Notes: generated by a model from the sequence alone, not told the origin. Shown: positions 15,129 through 23,989, counted from the first letter of the stretch. The stretch is 30,162 bases of DNA from Parvularcula sp. (GCA_003506635.1 DNZB01000048.1:11402-41563), one strand, 5' to 3'. Numbers and translations are program-made.

Positions 15129-16279
15129 GTCGCCCTGCCCCATAGTCTGCCGCTGGCGATGGCGGCGCCTTCCGACAAGGCCGCAAGCTTCGCATAGACG
15201 ATGTCGGGATCGACGGCGCCGAAACCGGCGAAAGTCGAGAATCCGCAATCCGTGCCAGCGATGACGCGTTCGCGCCCGACTATGTCGGCGAACTTTTCAA
15301 TTCGCTGCGCAATGAGCCGCGGGTGCTCGATGAAATTGGTCGTCGAATCGATGACGCCGGGAACCAGAATCTTGTCATCCGGGATTTCCGCCGCCGCAAA
15401 CACTTCCCATTCATGGGCGTGGCGCGGATTGGCCGCCTCAAACAGGAGCGCCTGCGGCTTGGCTTTGAGCGCGATCGGGAGAACAGTCTCCATCGGCGCG
15501 TCGCAGTGATGCGGTCCTTCGTAATTGCCCCAGCACACATGCAGGCGCATGCGGTCGGCCGGAATGTTTCGCACTGCTTCGTTCAATGCGTCGACATGCT
15601 GCTCCGCGAGGCGACGGTATTCCGCTTCGCTCTTGTCTTTGAACATCATGTGCCGGCCAAGGCCGAGATCGGGCGAGTCGAGCTGAAGAACGAACCCGGC
15701 TTCGACGATCGCCTCATACTCCGCGCGCATGGCGTCAGCGAGCGCCTGAAGATAGGCCTCATGCGATGGGTAGTATTCGTTCGGCTGGAAGAGCGCGATG
15801 ACACCCGGCGAGGCGGCGTTCATGAAGGCGTCAACGGGTCTTGCGATTTGGAACGCTGACCGGAGGTTTTCGATGTCCTCTTCAAGCGGCCCCATATCCT
15901 TCACCTGGATTTCGCCGACGCATTTCGGGCGGCGATAACTGGGTGTTCCACCGCCCTTCGCCTGGCGCTCCAGAAACCCGGGAAACGCTTCAAGATCTTT
16001 CGGCGGATTGCGCGGGCTGTCTCCTTCAAAACCGGTGATGCGATCCTTGATGTAGGTCGCGTAGGAAATCTTGCTCATTTCGCCGTCGCTCACGATATCG
16101 ACGCCGACGGCGACCTGACGATCGACGACCGCTCTTACGGCGTCGGCGATCGTGTGTTTGAAGGAAGAAGCATCGTCCAATTCGCCGCGCTCCTGCGCGA
16201 AGACCCCATCGCTGACGGCTTTTGTGCGCGGCAGGCTGCCGACATGGGTTGTCAGGATGCGGTCAGAGCTTGTTTTCAC
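15125..16279 (-). CDS. MetE C-terminal-family (cobalamin-independent methionine synthase II-like) protein
   Basis: The 384-residue protein has a single MetE-type TIM barrel. It opens with 'ILTTHVGSLPRT', which is typical of the family. The zinc site is complete: H247 and C249 ('LHVCWGN'), E281 ('LLFEAANPRH') and C345 ('AGTDCGFSTF'). The N-terminal half-barrel of true MetE is absent. Family members activate a thiol on zinc for alkyl transfer: methionine synthesis, or thiol addition to epoxides in epoxyalkane:coenzyme M transferase. Genes around it are catabolic, so a thiol- or methyl-transfer step in the pathway is more likely than methionine synthesis; that is inference. I chose the GTG at 16277-16279, overlapping the upstream stop (GTGA), because the longer ORF start (16363) adds a leader unlike the family. 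Confidence 0.85.
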   Translation of the reverse strand: MKTSSDRILTTHVGSLPRTKAVSDGVFAQERGELDDASSFKHTIADAVRAVVDRQVAVGVDIVSDGEMSKISYATYIKDRITGFEGDSPRNPPKDLEAFPGFLERQAKGGGTPSYRRPKCVGEIQVKDMGPLEEDIENLRSAFQIARPVDAFMNAASPGVIALFQPNEYYPSHEAYLQALADAMRAEYEAIVEAGFVLQLDSPDLGLGRHMMFKDKSEAEYRRLAEQHVDALNEAVRNIPADRMRLHVCWGNYEGPHHCDAPMETVLPIALKAKPQALLFEAANPRHAHEWEVFAAAEIPDDKILVPGVIDSTTNFIEHPRLIAQRIEKFADIVGRERVIAGTDCGFSTFAGFGAVDPDIVYAKLAALSEGAAIASGRLWGRAT

Positions 16280-16992
16280 GTATGGATATCCAGTTCTTCC
16301 AGAAACTCGCAAAGGGCTTTGGTCACGATGCTCGGTGCTTCCATGGTCGATAAATGGCCGCATCCAGGGATGATCTGAAGGCGCGACCCCTCGATGCCGC
16401 GATGCATGATCTCATGGAGTTCAGGCGGGCAGACTTCATCCTCGGCGCCGGCGATGATCAGGGTCGGCCGATTGATGGTCGCCAGCGTTTCGACGCTGTC
16501 TTTCCGCGACATGAGCGCTCGCGTTTGCCGAATGAAGACCTCCGGCCCGAGCGACGCCGCCATGGCATAGATCTCATCCAGCAATTCCTGATCGCCTTTC
16601 GATTTGGCGCCAAGGTAATTGGGCTTCAACTCTTCCATAACGACCGATTTCAGTTGGCCGCGCTTTACCCGTTCGATCTGCGCAAGCCGCGTCGACTGTC
16701 GCGCCGGCGAGTCGGCGAAGGGCGTCGTATTGAGGAGCGCGAACCCGGCGATCCGACCCGGCGCTCGCCGCCACGCCTCGAACGCGACGATGCCGCCCAT
16801 GGAAAGTCCGACAACGCAGAACCGGCCAGGCGCATCCGACAATAGCCGCTCCGCCATCGCGCCAATCGTCATATCCTTCGAAAGATCCGCATGGAGGACG
16901 GGCCTCGCCGCACCGAGCGCACTACCCTGCATCGCGAACAGGCGACGGTCGCACATCAGGCCGGGAACAAAGATCACGGGCGTTGTCGTCAT
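16276..16992 (-). CDS. Alpha/beta hydrolase
   Basis: The 238-residue alpha/beta hydrolase has a full catalytic triad: S64 in the nucleophile elbow 'VGLSMGGIV', D185 in 'AGAEDEVCPP' and H213 in 'IPGCGHLSTMEAP'. The oxyanion segment is 'FVPGLMCDRRLF'. Substrates in this family are esters, lactones, enol-lactones or C-C bonds of ring-cleavage products. The ATG at 16990-16992 is preferred over a TTG at 17002-17004. It is the first gene of an operon with the MetE-like and aldolase genes (two GTGA overlaps). An operator copy lies 16 bp upstream. Confidence 0.86.
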   Translation of the reverse strand: MTTTPVIFVPGLMCDRRLFAMQGSALGAARPVLHADLSKDMTIGAMAERLLSDAPGRFCVVGLSMGGIVAFEAWRRAPGRIAGFALLNTTPFADSPARQSTRLAQIERVKRGQLKSVVMEELKPNYLGAKSKGDQELLDEIYAMAASLGPEVFIRQTRALMSRKDSVETLATINRPTLIIAGAEDEVCPPELHEIMHRGIEGSRLQIIPGCGHLSTMEAPSIVTKALCEFLEELDIHT

Positions 16993-17007
16993 TGCTCTGG
17001 ACAATAA

Positions 17008-17023
17008 TGTACTTCGAAGTCAA
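17008..17023. promoter_or_regulatory. LacI-type operator between hydrolase operon and two-domain SnoaL gene
   Basis: TGTACTTCGAAGTCAA keeps the TTCGAA core and carries two variant half-sites (TGTAC and GTCAA). For the plus-strand gene at 17093, TTGTCG (16983-16988) and TAATGT (17005-17010) at 16-bp spacing form a weak promoter abutting it. The promoter of the minus-strand operon is not clear to me. Confidence 0.6.
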
Positions 17024-17092
17024 ATTCACCCCCGAAATTCAAGTCCCGGCCCGTATGGGCTGATTTCCGCTCGACATTGAGGGCCTCAAACA

Positions 17093-18127
17093 ATGCCAAC
17101 ATATATGTCCGCCAGCGAACGCGTCGCCGCCAAACAGGTCATCGCGCCCTTCAGGTCGGCCCTTTATGATTTTGACCCGGATGATCTGCGCCGGGCGCTC
17201 GAATCGGTATTTGCGCCGGACGCCGTCGTCCGTCTCGCCTATCCATTTGAGACACTCGAGGGTCCTCAGTCTCTGGTCGACAAGGCCCTTTCGCCCCTTT
17301 CAGACACCCTGCCGGATCTGGAGCGCCGTGACGCTATCGTCATGGCGGGCCGGTCGACAGGCGGCGAGCTATGGGTCGGCTGCCTTGGCTATTACGCCGG
17401 CAAGTTCGCGCGACCCTTCCTCGATATTCCGCCGACGGGTCATTTCGCGACCATGCGCTATCACGAGTTTTTCCGCATTGAAGACGGCGCCGTAATCGAG
17501 TTTCAGGGACTTTGGGACATCCCTGAACTTATGCATCAGGCGGGCGCCTGGCCGATGGCGCCGCAGCTCGGCCGCGCCTGGTACCCGCCAGCGCCGGCGA
17601 CGCAAGACGGCCTCGCCGTTGAAAATCGCGATGCGGATCATGCCGATCAAAGCCTTCGCCTCATCACTGAGATGCTTGAGGGCCTCAGCAGGTTCGCAAC
17701 CGGCGGGGTTGAGGCGATGCAGCTCGGCAAGTACTGGCACCCCAGATGCTCCTGGTACGGTCCATTCGGCATTGGAACTTGTCGCGGCATCGAGGGCTTC
17801 CGCAATTGGCACCAGATTCCCTTCCTGAACGGCATGCCGGATCGTCAGGGAACGGGAGGCAAGGGCGGCGGCTTCTTCGCCGATGGCGATTTTGTCGGCG
17901 TGACCGGTTGGCCGAATATGAGCGCGACGATTTCAAATGACGGCTGGATGGGCATTGCGCCCGCCGGTCAGAAGATCACCATGCGCAGCCTTGATTTCTG
18001 GCGCTGCGAAAACGGCATGATCCGGGAGAACTGGGTGCTGGTCGATCTCCTGAGCTTTTATGCTCAGATCGGCGTCGATGTTCTCGGCCGTATGCGCGAA
18101 TTCAATAAGGCGCGGCCAGCAAGATAG
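17093..18127 (+). CDS. Two-domain SnoaL/NTF2-like protein
   Basis: The 344-residue protein is a tandem of NTF2-like domains. Domain 1 (about 10-155) contains 'FAPDAVVRLAYPFETLEGPQ' and ends 'FFRIEDGAVIEFQGLWDIP'. Domain 2 (about 185-335) contains 'YWHPRCSWYGPFGIGTCRG', 'NWHQIPFLNGMPDR' and 'MRSLDFWRCENGMIRENWVL'. The same architecture and motifs recur in the gene at 24294 (MWYGPSGIG, YHQKPFLDFIPDR, MRVMDFWR, LRENWV), so the two are paralogs. The conserved W/H/D residues facing the barrel in domain 2 are candidate catalytic residues. GAGG lies about ten bases before the ATG, inside a short palindrome TTGAGG-G-CCTCAA (17077-17089). The stop is 7 bp from that of the convergent lacI-type gene. 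Confidence 0.82.
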   Translation: MPTYMSASERVAAKQVIAPFRSALYDFDPDDLRRALESVFAPDAVVRLAYPFETLEGPQSLVDKALSPLSDTLPDLERRDAIVMAGRSTGGELWVGCLGYYAGKFARPFLDIPPTGHFATMRYHEFFRIEDGAVIEFQGLWDIPELMHQAGAWPMAPQLGRAWYPPAPATQDGLAVENRDADHADQSLRLITEMLEGLSRFATGGVEAMQLGKYWHPRCSWYGPFGIGTCRGIEGFRNWHQIPFLNGMPDRQGTGGKGGGFFADGDFVGVTGWPNMSATISNDGWMGIAPAGQKITMRSLDFWRCENGMIRENWVLVDLLSFYAQIGVDVLGRMREFNKARPAR

Positions 18128-18134
18128 ACTAAAC

Positions 18135-19181
18135 CTATTCCACGAACTTCGCCGAAGAGCCGGTCCTCAATATGCCTGAGAATACGCGCTTCTCGCGCGG
18201 CATTTCGGGTTCTTCAATCATCGAGAGAAGCATCGAGACAGCCGCTTCCGTCATGCGCCGCACGGGCTGACGGATGGTGGTGAGGTCGTAGCTCTTCCAG
18301 CTTGCAGGGCCGACGCCGTCAAAGCCGACGACTGAAATGTCGCGCGGCGCGACAAGGCCGTGATTGACGCGAAAGGAGTCGAGCGCGCCGATCGCAACAA
18401 CGTCGTTGGCGCAGATGACGGCGTGCGGCGGCCCGCCGCCCGCCGCCATCAGTTCGTTCACTGAATTGAAGCCGTTCTCGTAGGAATAATCCTCGCCGAG
18501 GACCGGCACGTCCTCAAGCCCGAGTTCTTCAAGACGCTCAAGCGCCGCGGTTTTGCGCTCGACGCCAACCACCGAGTCCGGCGGCCCCGCAATGATCGCA
18601 TATTTGCGGTGCCCAGCCTTGTAGAGACCGTCGATCAACTGGCGGACGCCGTCTTCCTGGTCGCAGCAGACCGAACTGACGGAGACGCTATTGAGATACC
18701 GATTGTAAAATACGAGCGGCACACTGCGCTTCTCGAATTCGGCGACATGCGCCGGCGACAATTGCGCCGAGGCAATGACGCCGTCGACCCGATAGGGCCA
18801 GACCTGTTGCAAAACCTCGTCCGCCTCCGCCTCGCGCGAGAGCGTGAAAAGCAACACCCGAACGCCGGCCGCGGATAGACGTTGCGTCAGTTCCGCCAGC
18901 ACTTCGGGGTAGTAGAGATTTGTCAGATTTGAAATCAGGACGGCGATGAGATTCGAGCGCCGCGTGATGAGGCTGCGCGCGATCGCATTTGGTTCGTAGC
19001 CAAGCTCTTCAGCCGCCGCCATGACGCGGGCGCGCATTTTCTTCGACACGCTGGCGCCCGGCTTGAAGCATCTCGAAACAGCGGACTGGGAAACGCCGGC
19101 GTGGCGCGCGACATCATAGGATGTGACGGGCCGGCCGCTCGTAATCGGGACGACTTTATCAGGCCGCGCTCTTCCCGCCAT
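18135..19181 (-). CDS. LacI-family transcriptional regulator, probable repressor of the right-hand regulon
   Basis: The 348-residue protein has a LacI-type helix-turn-helix at about 19-39 ('[20 protein letters not shown]') and the hinge helix '[12 protein letters not shown]' (65-76). Its Leu71 corresponds to the residue that family members insert at the central CpG of a palindromic operator. A periplasmic-binding-protein-like ligand domain follows, from '[19 protein letters not shown]' to 'ISVVGFDG'. Its start overlaps the end of the HisD-like gene by 23 bp, so it is cotranscribed with it and probably autoregulated through the perfect operator at 20529-20546. The recurrent CpG-centred palindrome around this gene is the expected binding site. 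The inducer is unknown. Confidence 0.93.
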   Translation of the reverse strand: MAGRARPDKVVPITSGRPVTSYDVARHAGVSQSAVSRCFKPGASVSKKMRARVMAAAEELGYEPNAIARSLITRRSNLIAVLISNLTNLYYPEVLAELTQRLSAAGVRVLLFTLSREAEADEVLQQVWPYRVDGVIASAQLSPAHVAEFEKRSVPLVFYNRYLNSVSVSSVCCDQEDGVRQLIDGLYKAGHRKYAIIAGPPDSVVGVERKTAALERLEELGLEDVPVLGEDYSYENGFNSVNELMAAGGGPPHAVICANDVVAIGALDSFRVNHGLVAPRDISVVGFDGVGPASWKSYDLTTIRQPVRRMTEAAVSMLLSMIEEPEMPREKRVFSGILRTGSSAKFVE

Positions 19182-20445
19182 ATCGTCTCAGACGGATGTC
19201 CGCCTGCTCCTTATGGCCCATGAAGCCTTCCAGCGCGCAGAGGCGCGAGCAGTACTCGCCGACATGGACCGACGCTTCTTTTGTAACTCTCTGATATGTG
19301 CAGGTTTTGATAAACTTGCCAACCCAGAGGCCGCCTGTGTAGCGCGCCGCCTTTTTGGTCGGCAGGGTGTGATTCGTTCCGATCACCTTGTCGCCATAGG
19401 AGACGTTCGTCTCCTCGCCGAGGAATAGCGCCCCGTAATTCGTCATGTTCCTCAGGAAGTAATCAGGGTCCTTCGTCATCACCTGGACGTGTTCGGAAGC
19501 GATCTCATCGGCGACCTGCACCATTTCCTCGTAGCTGTCGCAAACGATCACCTGTCCATAATCGCGCCAGGCGGCGCCGGCCGTCTCGCCGGTGGGCAAG
19601 ATTTTGAGTTGCCGCACGACCTCGGCCATGGTTTCGCGCGCCAGCTTTTCCGAATTGGTCAGGAGGATCGCCGGCGAGTTCGGGCCATGCTCGGCCTGTC
19701 CGAGGAGATCGGCCGCGCAAAGCTCGCCATCGACTGTTTCATCGGCGATGACGAGCGTCTCGGTTGGTCCGGCGAACAGATCAATGCCGACCCGGCCGAA
19801 GAGTTGGCGTTTGGCCTCCGCGACAAACGCGTTGCCCGGCCCGACGATCATATCGACGGGGGCAATCGTCTGCGTGCCGAGAGCCATGGCGCCGACCGCC
19901 TGGACCCCGCCAAGCACATAGATTTCATCCGCGCCCGCCATATCCATGGCGACGATGATCGCCGGCGCCGGCTTGCCGTTGAAGGGCGGCGCCGCAGCGA
20001 TCACGCGCGGCACGCCCGCCACCTTGGCGGTGACGACGCTCATATGAGCGCTCGCGACAAGCGGGTATTTTCCGCCCGGGACATAGCAGCCGACGGAATT
20101 CATCGGAATATTCTTGTGGCCGAGGATGACGCCGGGCAGCGTTTCTACTTCAACATCCTTCATCGAGTCGCGTTGATGCTGCGCGAAGTTACGCACCTGC
20201 GCCTGCGCGAAACGGATGTCCTCGATCGCCTGGCTTCCCAATTGTTCGTAGCAGGATTTGATCTCGTCCTTCGACATTCGAAATGACATCGGCGACCATT
20301 TGTCGAACTTTGCCGAGAGATCGCGAACGGCGGCGTCCCCGCGCGCTTCGATGTCGGCGAGAATTCCTTCGACGGTCGCGCGCACCCTGGCGTCGTCCGT
20401 GGCGGCTTTTTCCTCGGAGACGCCTTCCTTCAGATAGCGGATCAT
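19159..20445 (-). CDS. HisD-family NAD-dependent alcohol dehydrogenase (not histidine biosynthesis)
   Basis: The 428-residue protein belongs to the histidinol dehydrogenase family. The zinc ligands are Q250 and H253 ('[12 protein letters not shown]'), D352 ('[14 protein letters not shown]') and H411 ('GFMGHKEQ'). The catalytic pair is E318/H319 ('SEHVQV'), and '[12 protein letters not shown]' is the family signature. The opening 'MIRYLKEG' and the overall style are nearer to the catabolic subgroup that includes HpsN (sulfopropanediol 3-dehydrogenase) than to HisD of histidine operons, and no his genes surround it. Family members oxidise a primary alcohol to a carboxylate in two NAD steps. The ATG at 20443-20445 has AGGA eight bases upstream. 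An earlier in-frame ATG lies in the operator and is rejected. Confidence 0.87.
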   Translation of the reverse strand: MIRYLKEGVSEEKAATDDARVRATVEGILADIEARGDAAVRDLSAKFDKWSPMSFRMSKDEIKSCYEQLGSQAIEDIRFAQAQVRNFAQHQRDSMKDVEVETLPGVILGHKNIPMNSVGCYVPGGKYPLVASAHMSVVTAKVAGVPRVIAAAPPFNGKPAPAIIVAMDMAGADEIYVLGGVQAVGAMALGTQTIAPVDMIVGPGNAFVAEAKRQLFGRVGIDLFAGPTETLVIADETVDGELCAADLLGQAEHGPNSPAILLTNSEKLARETMAEVVRQLKILPTGETAGAAWRDYGQVIVCDSYEEMVQVADEIASEHVQVMTKDPDYFLRNMTNYGALFLGEETNVSYGDKVIGTNHTLPTKKAARYTGGLWVGKFIKTCTYQRVTKEASVHVGEYCSRLCALEGFMGHKEQADIRLRRYGGKSAA

Positions 20446-20528
20446 GCGCTTTTCCTGGTGTTGACTCGGCGGGCCGCACGGGCTGGCGGCCGCCGGAATT
20501 TCCTTGCAATATCGGCTTTGTCTCATAA

Positions 20529-20546
20529 ATTGCATTCGAATGCAAT
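20529..20546. promoter_or_regulatory. Perfect LacI-type operator between HisD-like/lacI operon and SDR gene
   Basis: This is an 18-bp perfect palindrome, ATTGCATTCGAATGCAAT, with a central CpG. It lies 84 bp before the HisD-like start and 39 bp before the SDR start, and is the best copy in the window, so it serves as the reference for the consensus. It sits upstream of the operon that includes the LacI-type gene itself, implying autoregulation. Confidence 0.8.
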
Positions 20547-20584
20547 GTTAGGCGGCGACCGGGCTTCGGGAGGCTCAATACCAG

Positions 20585-21316
20585 GTGGAGCAATTGCTTG
20601 AAGGAAAACTCGCCCTTGTGACGGGCGCCGGTCGCGGGCTCGGACGGGCGATTGCGGAGGCTCTAAGCAACGCCGGGGCCCGCGTCATCGCGGTCGCGAG
20701 GACCTCATCCGATCTTGATGCGCTGGCGCGGGAATCCGGCGGGCGGATCGAGCCGTGGGTTGAGGACGTAACCGGCGACGGTTTCCTCGCGCGCATCGAA
20801 CAGCTTTCCGCCCTCGACATCCTCGTCAACAATGCAGGATCGAACCGCCCTGAACCGTTCGTTGAGGTGTCAGATGAAAATCTCGACTTCCTGATCGATC
20901 TCAATATCCGGTCGATGTTTCGCACCGCGCGGGCTGCGGCGCGCGTCATGGTCCGGCAAGAGAGCGGCGCGATCGTCCACATGTCATCTCAAATGGGGCA
21001 TGTCGGTTCGCCGAAACGCACCGTCTACTGCATGACGAAACACGCGATCGAGGGGCTCACCAAGGCGATGGCGGTGGAGCTTGCGCCGATGGGCGTTCGC
21101 GTCAACAGCGTCGCGCCGACCTTCATCGAAACTCCCATGACCAAACCCATGCTCGACAATCCGGAGTTCAAGGCGTTCGTCGAGCGCATGATCCCAATGG
21201 GGCGCATGGGCGAGCCTGCGGATGTCGCGAACGCCGTACTTTATCTCGCCTCGCCCCTTTCCGGCATGGTGACCGGACACAGCCTTCTCGTCGATGGCGG
21301 CTGGACCGCGCACTAA
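20585..21316 (+). CDS. Short-chain dehydrogenase/reductase (SDR)
   Basis: The 243-residue classical SDR has the cofactor motif 'TGAGRGLG' (13-20), 'NNAG' (82-85), catalytic S135, Y148 and K152 (Y-x3-K), and the C-terminal 'VTGHSLLVDGGW'. It oxidises or reduces a hydroxyl/carbonyl with NAD(P). The start is GTG with GGGAGG about eleven bases upstream. It is divergent from the HisD-like gene and shares the perfect operator. The substrate is presumably a pathway intermediate. Confidence 0.92.
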   Translation: MEQLLEGKLALVTGAGRGLGRAIAEALSNAGARVIAVARTSSDLDALARESGGRIEPWVEDVTGDGFLARIEQLSALDILVNNAGSNRPEPFVEVSDENLDFLIDLNIRSMFRTARAAARVMVRQESGAIVHMSSQMGHVGSPKRTVYCMTKHAIEGLTKAMAVELAPMGVRVNSVAPTFIETPMTKPMLDNPEFKAFVERMIPMGRMGEPADVANAVLYLASPLSGMVTGHSLLVDGGWTAH

Positions 21317-21379
21317 CAAGCCCAGACCAGCCGCTCGATTCATCGAACCTCTGACGATCCGGCGCGAGACCGCAGACGC

Positions 21380-21405
21380 AAAAAAAAAGGGGGCCGAAGC
21401 CCCCT
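21380..21405 (-). terminator. Intrinsic terminator of the TonB-dependent receptor gene
   Basis: On the minus strand GCCCCCT mirrors AGGGGGC around a TTCG tetraloop (7-bp perfect stem), followed by nine T. It lies 33 bp beyond the receptor stop. The reverse reading, for the SDR gene, lacks a T-run. Confidence 0.9.
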
Positions 21406-21438
21406 CATTCAATCGACGCCTTTCGGGAGGGGCAAGCG

Positions 21439-23904
21439 TCAGAACCTTGCGCGGATCCGCACGCCGTAGTTCCGCGGATAGTTGTAGCCGGTCTGGACGA
21501 TGTCGCTGCCGTTATTGTTGCCGCGCGCCAAGACTGCTTCATCCTCCAGATTCTCGACGAATGCTTCGATTGCGTAGTTCTCGTCCGGAGAATTCCAGAT
21601 CAGGCGAAGATCCGTCTTCGTAAAGCTGTCTTGTTGTTGAGCAGGATCAACAGCGAGCAGGTTCGACGTATTGTAGCCGTCGCTGTAGTAGAACTGCGCA
21701 TATGGCGTCAGGCTGCCCCACGCGCCGATGTCAAAGCGGTAGCTTCCATAAACTGATGACGTGAATTCTGGCGACCAGGGCGTCTGTTCGCCGGCGAGGT
21801 CGATGAAGTTCTGCACCTGACCGTTAAACAACTGATACGGGTTCGTCTGACCGAACACACCAAACTCTGACTGGAGATAGGCCGCATTGACGCCCAGCCG
21901 CACGCGGTCGTTCGGAACCCAGACCGTCTCAAGCTCAATCCCCCACGCATCAATTGTTCCGCCATTGATCGATTGCGTGATGACAATCGGGTTGCCCCCG
22001 ACAATCTGTGTGACTTGAAGCTGCGCAAGAAGATTCTTGTAGTCTGTGACATGACCAGCAATATTGAACAGGAGAGTATTATCAAAGAGCTGGCTCTTGA
22101 CGCCGCCTTCGATAACGCGCGACTTCTGATTTTCAGTCGTAGAGCCGTTGTTGTTCAGCGCGCCCGACAGGAAGCCGGTGCTCGCCGTAGCGTAGAGCAG
22201 CACATTATCGCTTAAGTCGAACTCAGCGCCGCCCCGCCATGAAACATTGGTGAATGCGTCCGGATTGGCGCGAATGCCATCATCCGCATTTGGATCAAAG
22301 CGAAATACGCCAAACGAATCCGAGATTTCGACCGGGAGCTGCCCGACGAACGGGCCGGCCGGCAAGTTCGCGACGACAGGCGGCTCGGCTATTCCGTCAC
22401 CGTCTGTGTCGCCCGTGAAGTTGCTGCCACCGCCGAAGAGCTCTTTGTCTTCGTGGTTGTAGCGCACGCCGCCGATTAGCCGCGCCCTATCCGACAATGA
22501 AAACGTGAATTGGCCGTAGATGCCGAAATAATTGACGGTCAGTGGCTGCGCGTCTGCAAAAAATCCGCCGAGGACCTGATCGTTCGATACAAGCGGCGTG
22601 TTTGTCAACAAAGGCAGCGAAAGAGGCATTCCCATGCCATCGAGAACCGCATTTCCGTTGTTGTCGAGGACCGGCACCGGCGTATTGCTGCGGGCGACGG
22701 CGTTCCGTTGATTGTAGATAAAGAAATTATAGTCCGTTTCATCGTGGGAGTAATACGCGCCGGCTGTCCACTGCAAACGGCCTTCATAATCGGAATTGAA
22801 CTGCAATTCCTGGGTAAAGTACTCGGCCGTTTCATTGAACCCGCCCGCCTGGAAGGGCAAAGGACTGAAATCGAAGTCGAAGCCTAAAAGGTTAGTGAAA
22901 TCGGAATAAGAAGAAATCGACTTCAGGCCGACCGGACCAAGGTCGATATTGGCCTCCAGAGAATAGACCTGCTCGCGCAAATCCGCTCGGGGAACAAAAT
23001 CCTGTGAGATCTGGTAAGGGCCAAGGGCGCTCGCATCGGGAAGACCCGCCGTCCCGGGGTTTGGGTTGGCGCAGTCCTGTTGCGAACCAAACGGATCTGT
23101 GTGTCCGGACGGCGTCACGTTCCGGCATACGAATGTATAGCCGAACAGACCCGCTGCCCGGCCATCTTCCTGAATGTTGCTGTAGCGCAGCAGGAAACTC
23201 GCCGAATCCGAGGGTTCCCAGAGAAGGCTGACGCGAACCCCCTTGTTATCTGGCGCGCCAATCGCCGGGCCCGCGAGGTTGTCGATATAACCGTCGCCCT
23301 TGTCATAAAACCCCGCCACGCGAACAGCGAACGTATCACTCAGCGGCAAATTCACGAACCCGTCGAAACGGGCGCGATCGAATCGTTCGTAGCTCGCATT
23401 AATGCCGGCGGAGGTGTCCTCGAGGTCCGGCGCGTTCGTGTAGAGATTAAGCGCGCCGGCGAAGGTATTTCGCCCATAAAGCGTGCCTTGCGGACCTTTA
23501 AGAAACTCGACGCGTTCGACATCGAAGAATGCGCGCGTTTGCTGCGAGGCGCGCAGCTTGTATACGCCGTCAACGAAAGCGCCGACGATCGACGAGTTGT
23601 CACCGAAGGTGTTGGTTGAGTTTGCGCCGCGGACGTTGAACTTGGCATCATTGCCGACAAAGGCGAAATTGACGCCGGAGACCAGCAACTCGAGCCGCGA
23701 TACGTCCGTGATGCCGCCTCTTTCGAGTCCCTCTTCGTCAAAGGCCTGGACCGACGAGCCGACGTCCTGAATGCTCTCAGCGCGCTTTTCGGCCGTAACA
23801 ACGATTTCGTCGACTTGCGCCGTCGCCGGAGTCGCCGCGATTAAGGCCAAGACGCCGACGCTGCTCAATAGACATTGCGGGATTACTTTTGTCGTCGCTC
23901 TCAT
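21439..23904 (-). CDS. TonB-dependent outer-membrane receptor
   Basis: The 821-residue precursor starts at the ATG at 23902-23904, with GGGAGGGG upstream; a longer ORF start at 24060 lies in the promoter. It has a signal peptide (1-29, ending 'ATPATA'), then a TonB box 'DEIVVTAEKR' (32-41). The plug domain has 'RVEFLKGPQGTLYGRNTFAG' (131-150) and a conserved 'VRGANSTNT' (91-99). A long beta-barrel ends in 'VRIRARF' with C-terminal Phe, as outer-membrane barrels do. Two loops carry acidic Ca-site-like motifs (D499-T-D-G-D-G, D413-N-N-G-N). The length and the 'R-x-E-F/V-L-K-G-P-Q-G' type place it among the large receptor set of sphingomonads and relatives that import carbohydrates, aromatics or oligomers. 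Two operator copies sit in its promoter. Confidence 0.93.
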   Translation of the reverse strand: MRATTKVIPQCLLSSVGVLALIAATPATAQVDEIVVTAEKRAESIQDVGSSVQAFDEEGLERGGITDVSRLELLVSGVNFAFVGNDAKFNVRGANSTNTFGDNSSIVGAFVDGVYKLRASQQTRAFFDVERVEFLKGPQGTLYGRNTFAGALNLYTNAPDLEDTSAGINASYERFDRARFDGFVNLPLSDTFAVRVAGFYDKGDGYIDNLAGPAIGAPDNKGVRVSLLWEPSDSASFLLRYSNIQEDGRAAGLFGYTFVCRNVTPSGHTDPFGSQQDCANPNPGTAGLPDASALGPYQISQDFVPRADLREQVYSLEANIDLGPVGLKSISSYSDFTNLLGFDFDFSPLPFQAGGFNETAEYFTQELQFNSDYEGRLQWTAGAYYSHDETDYNFFIYNQRNAVARSNTPVPVLDNNGNAVLDGMGMPLSLPLLTNTPLVSNDQVLGGFFADAQPLTVNYFGIYGQFTFSLSDRARLIGGVRYNHEDKELFGGGSNFTGDTDGDGIAEPPVVANLPAGPFVGQLPVEISDSFGVFRFDPNADDGIRANPDAFTNVSWRGGAEFDLSDNVLLYATASTGFLSGALNNNGSTTENQKSRVIEGGVKSQLFDNTLLFNIAGHVTDYKNLLAQLQVTQIVGGNPIVITQSINGGTIDAWGIELETVWVPNDRVRLGVNAAYLQSEFGVFGQTNPYQLFNGQVQNFIDLAGEQTPWSPEFTSSVYGSYRFDIGAWGSLTPYAQFYYSDGYNTSNLLAVDPAQQQDSFTKTDLRLIWNSPDENYAIEAFVENLEDEAVLARGNNNGSDIVQTGYNYPRNYGVRIRARF

Positions 23905-23953
23905 AGGACCCCTCCCTTCGCGCCGAGGCGCATTTTGCCGAACCGTCATCAAT

Positions 23954-23982
23954 TTGTTACTTCGAATGCAAAGCTCTCGCAA
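23954..23982 (-). promoter_or_regulatory. Receptor promoter with embedded LacI-type operator
   Basis: On the minus strand TTGCGA (23977-23982) and TAACAA (23954-23959) are 17 bp apart. The operator GTTACTTCGAATGCAA (23956-23971, plus strand) occupies the spacer, and its variant half supplies most of the -10 box. The layout is the same as at 11758 and 24218. Confidence 0.6.
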
Positions 23983-23989
23983 GCGATTT

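Noticed and set aside
17077..17089. Palindrome TTGAGG-G-CCTCAA around the ribosome-binding site of the 17093 gene
   Set aside because: The stem would be only about five pairs with a three-base loop; too weak to claim translational control.
19489..20286. 265-codon open frame on the plus strand
   Set aside because: It is antisense to the HisD-family gene, which has a full set of catalytic residues.
19159..20445. Histidine biosynthesis gene hisD
   Set aside because: There are no other his genes, the neighbours are catabolic, and it shares the LacI-type operator; only the fold is that of HisD.
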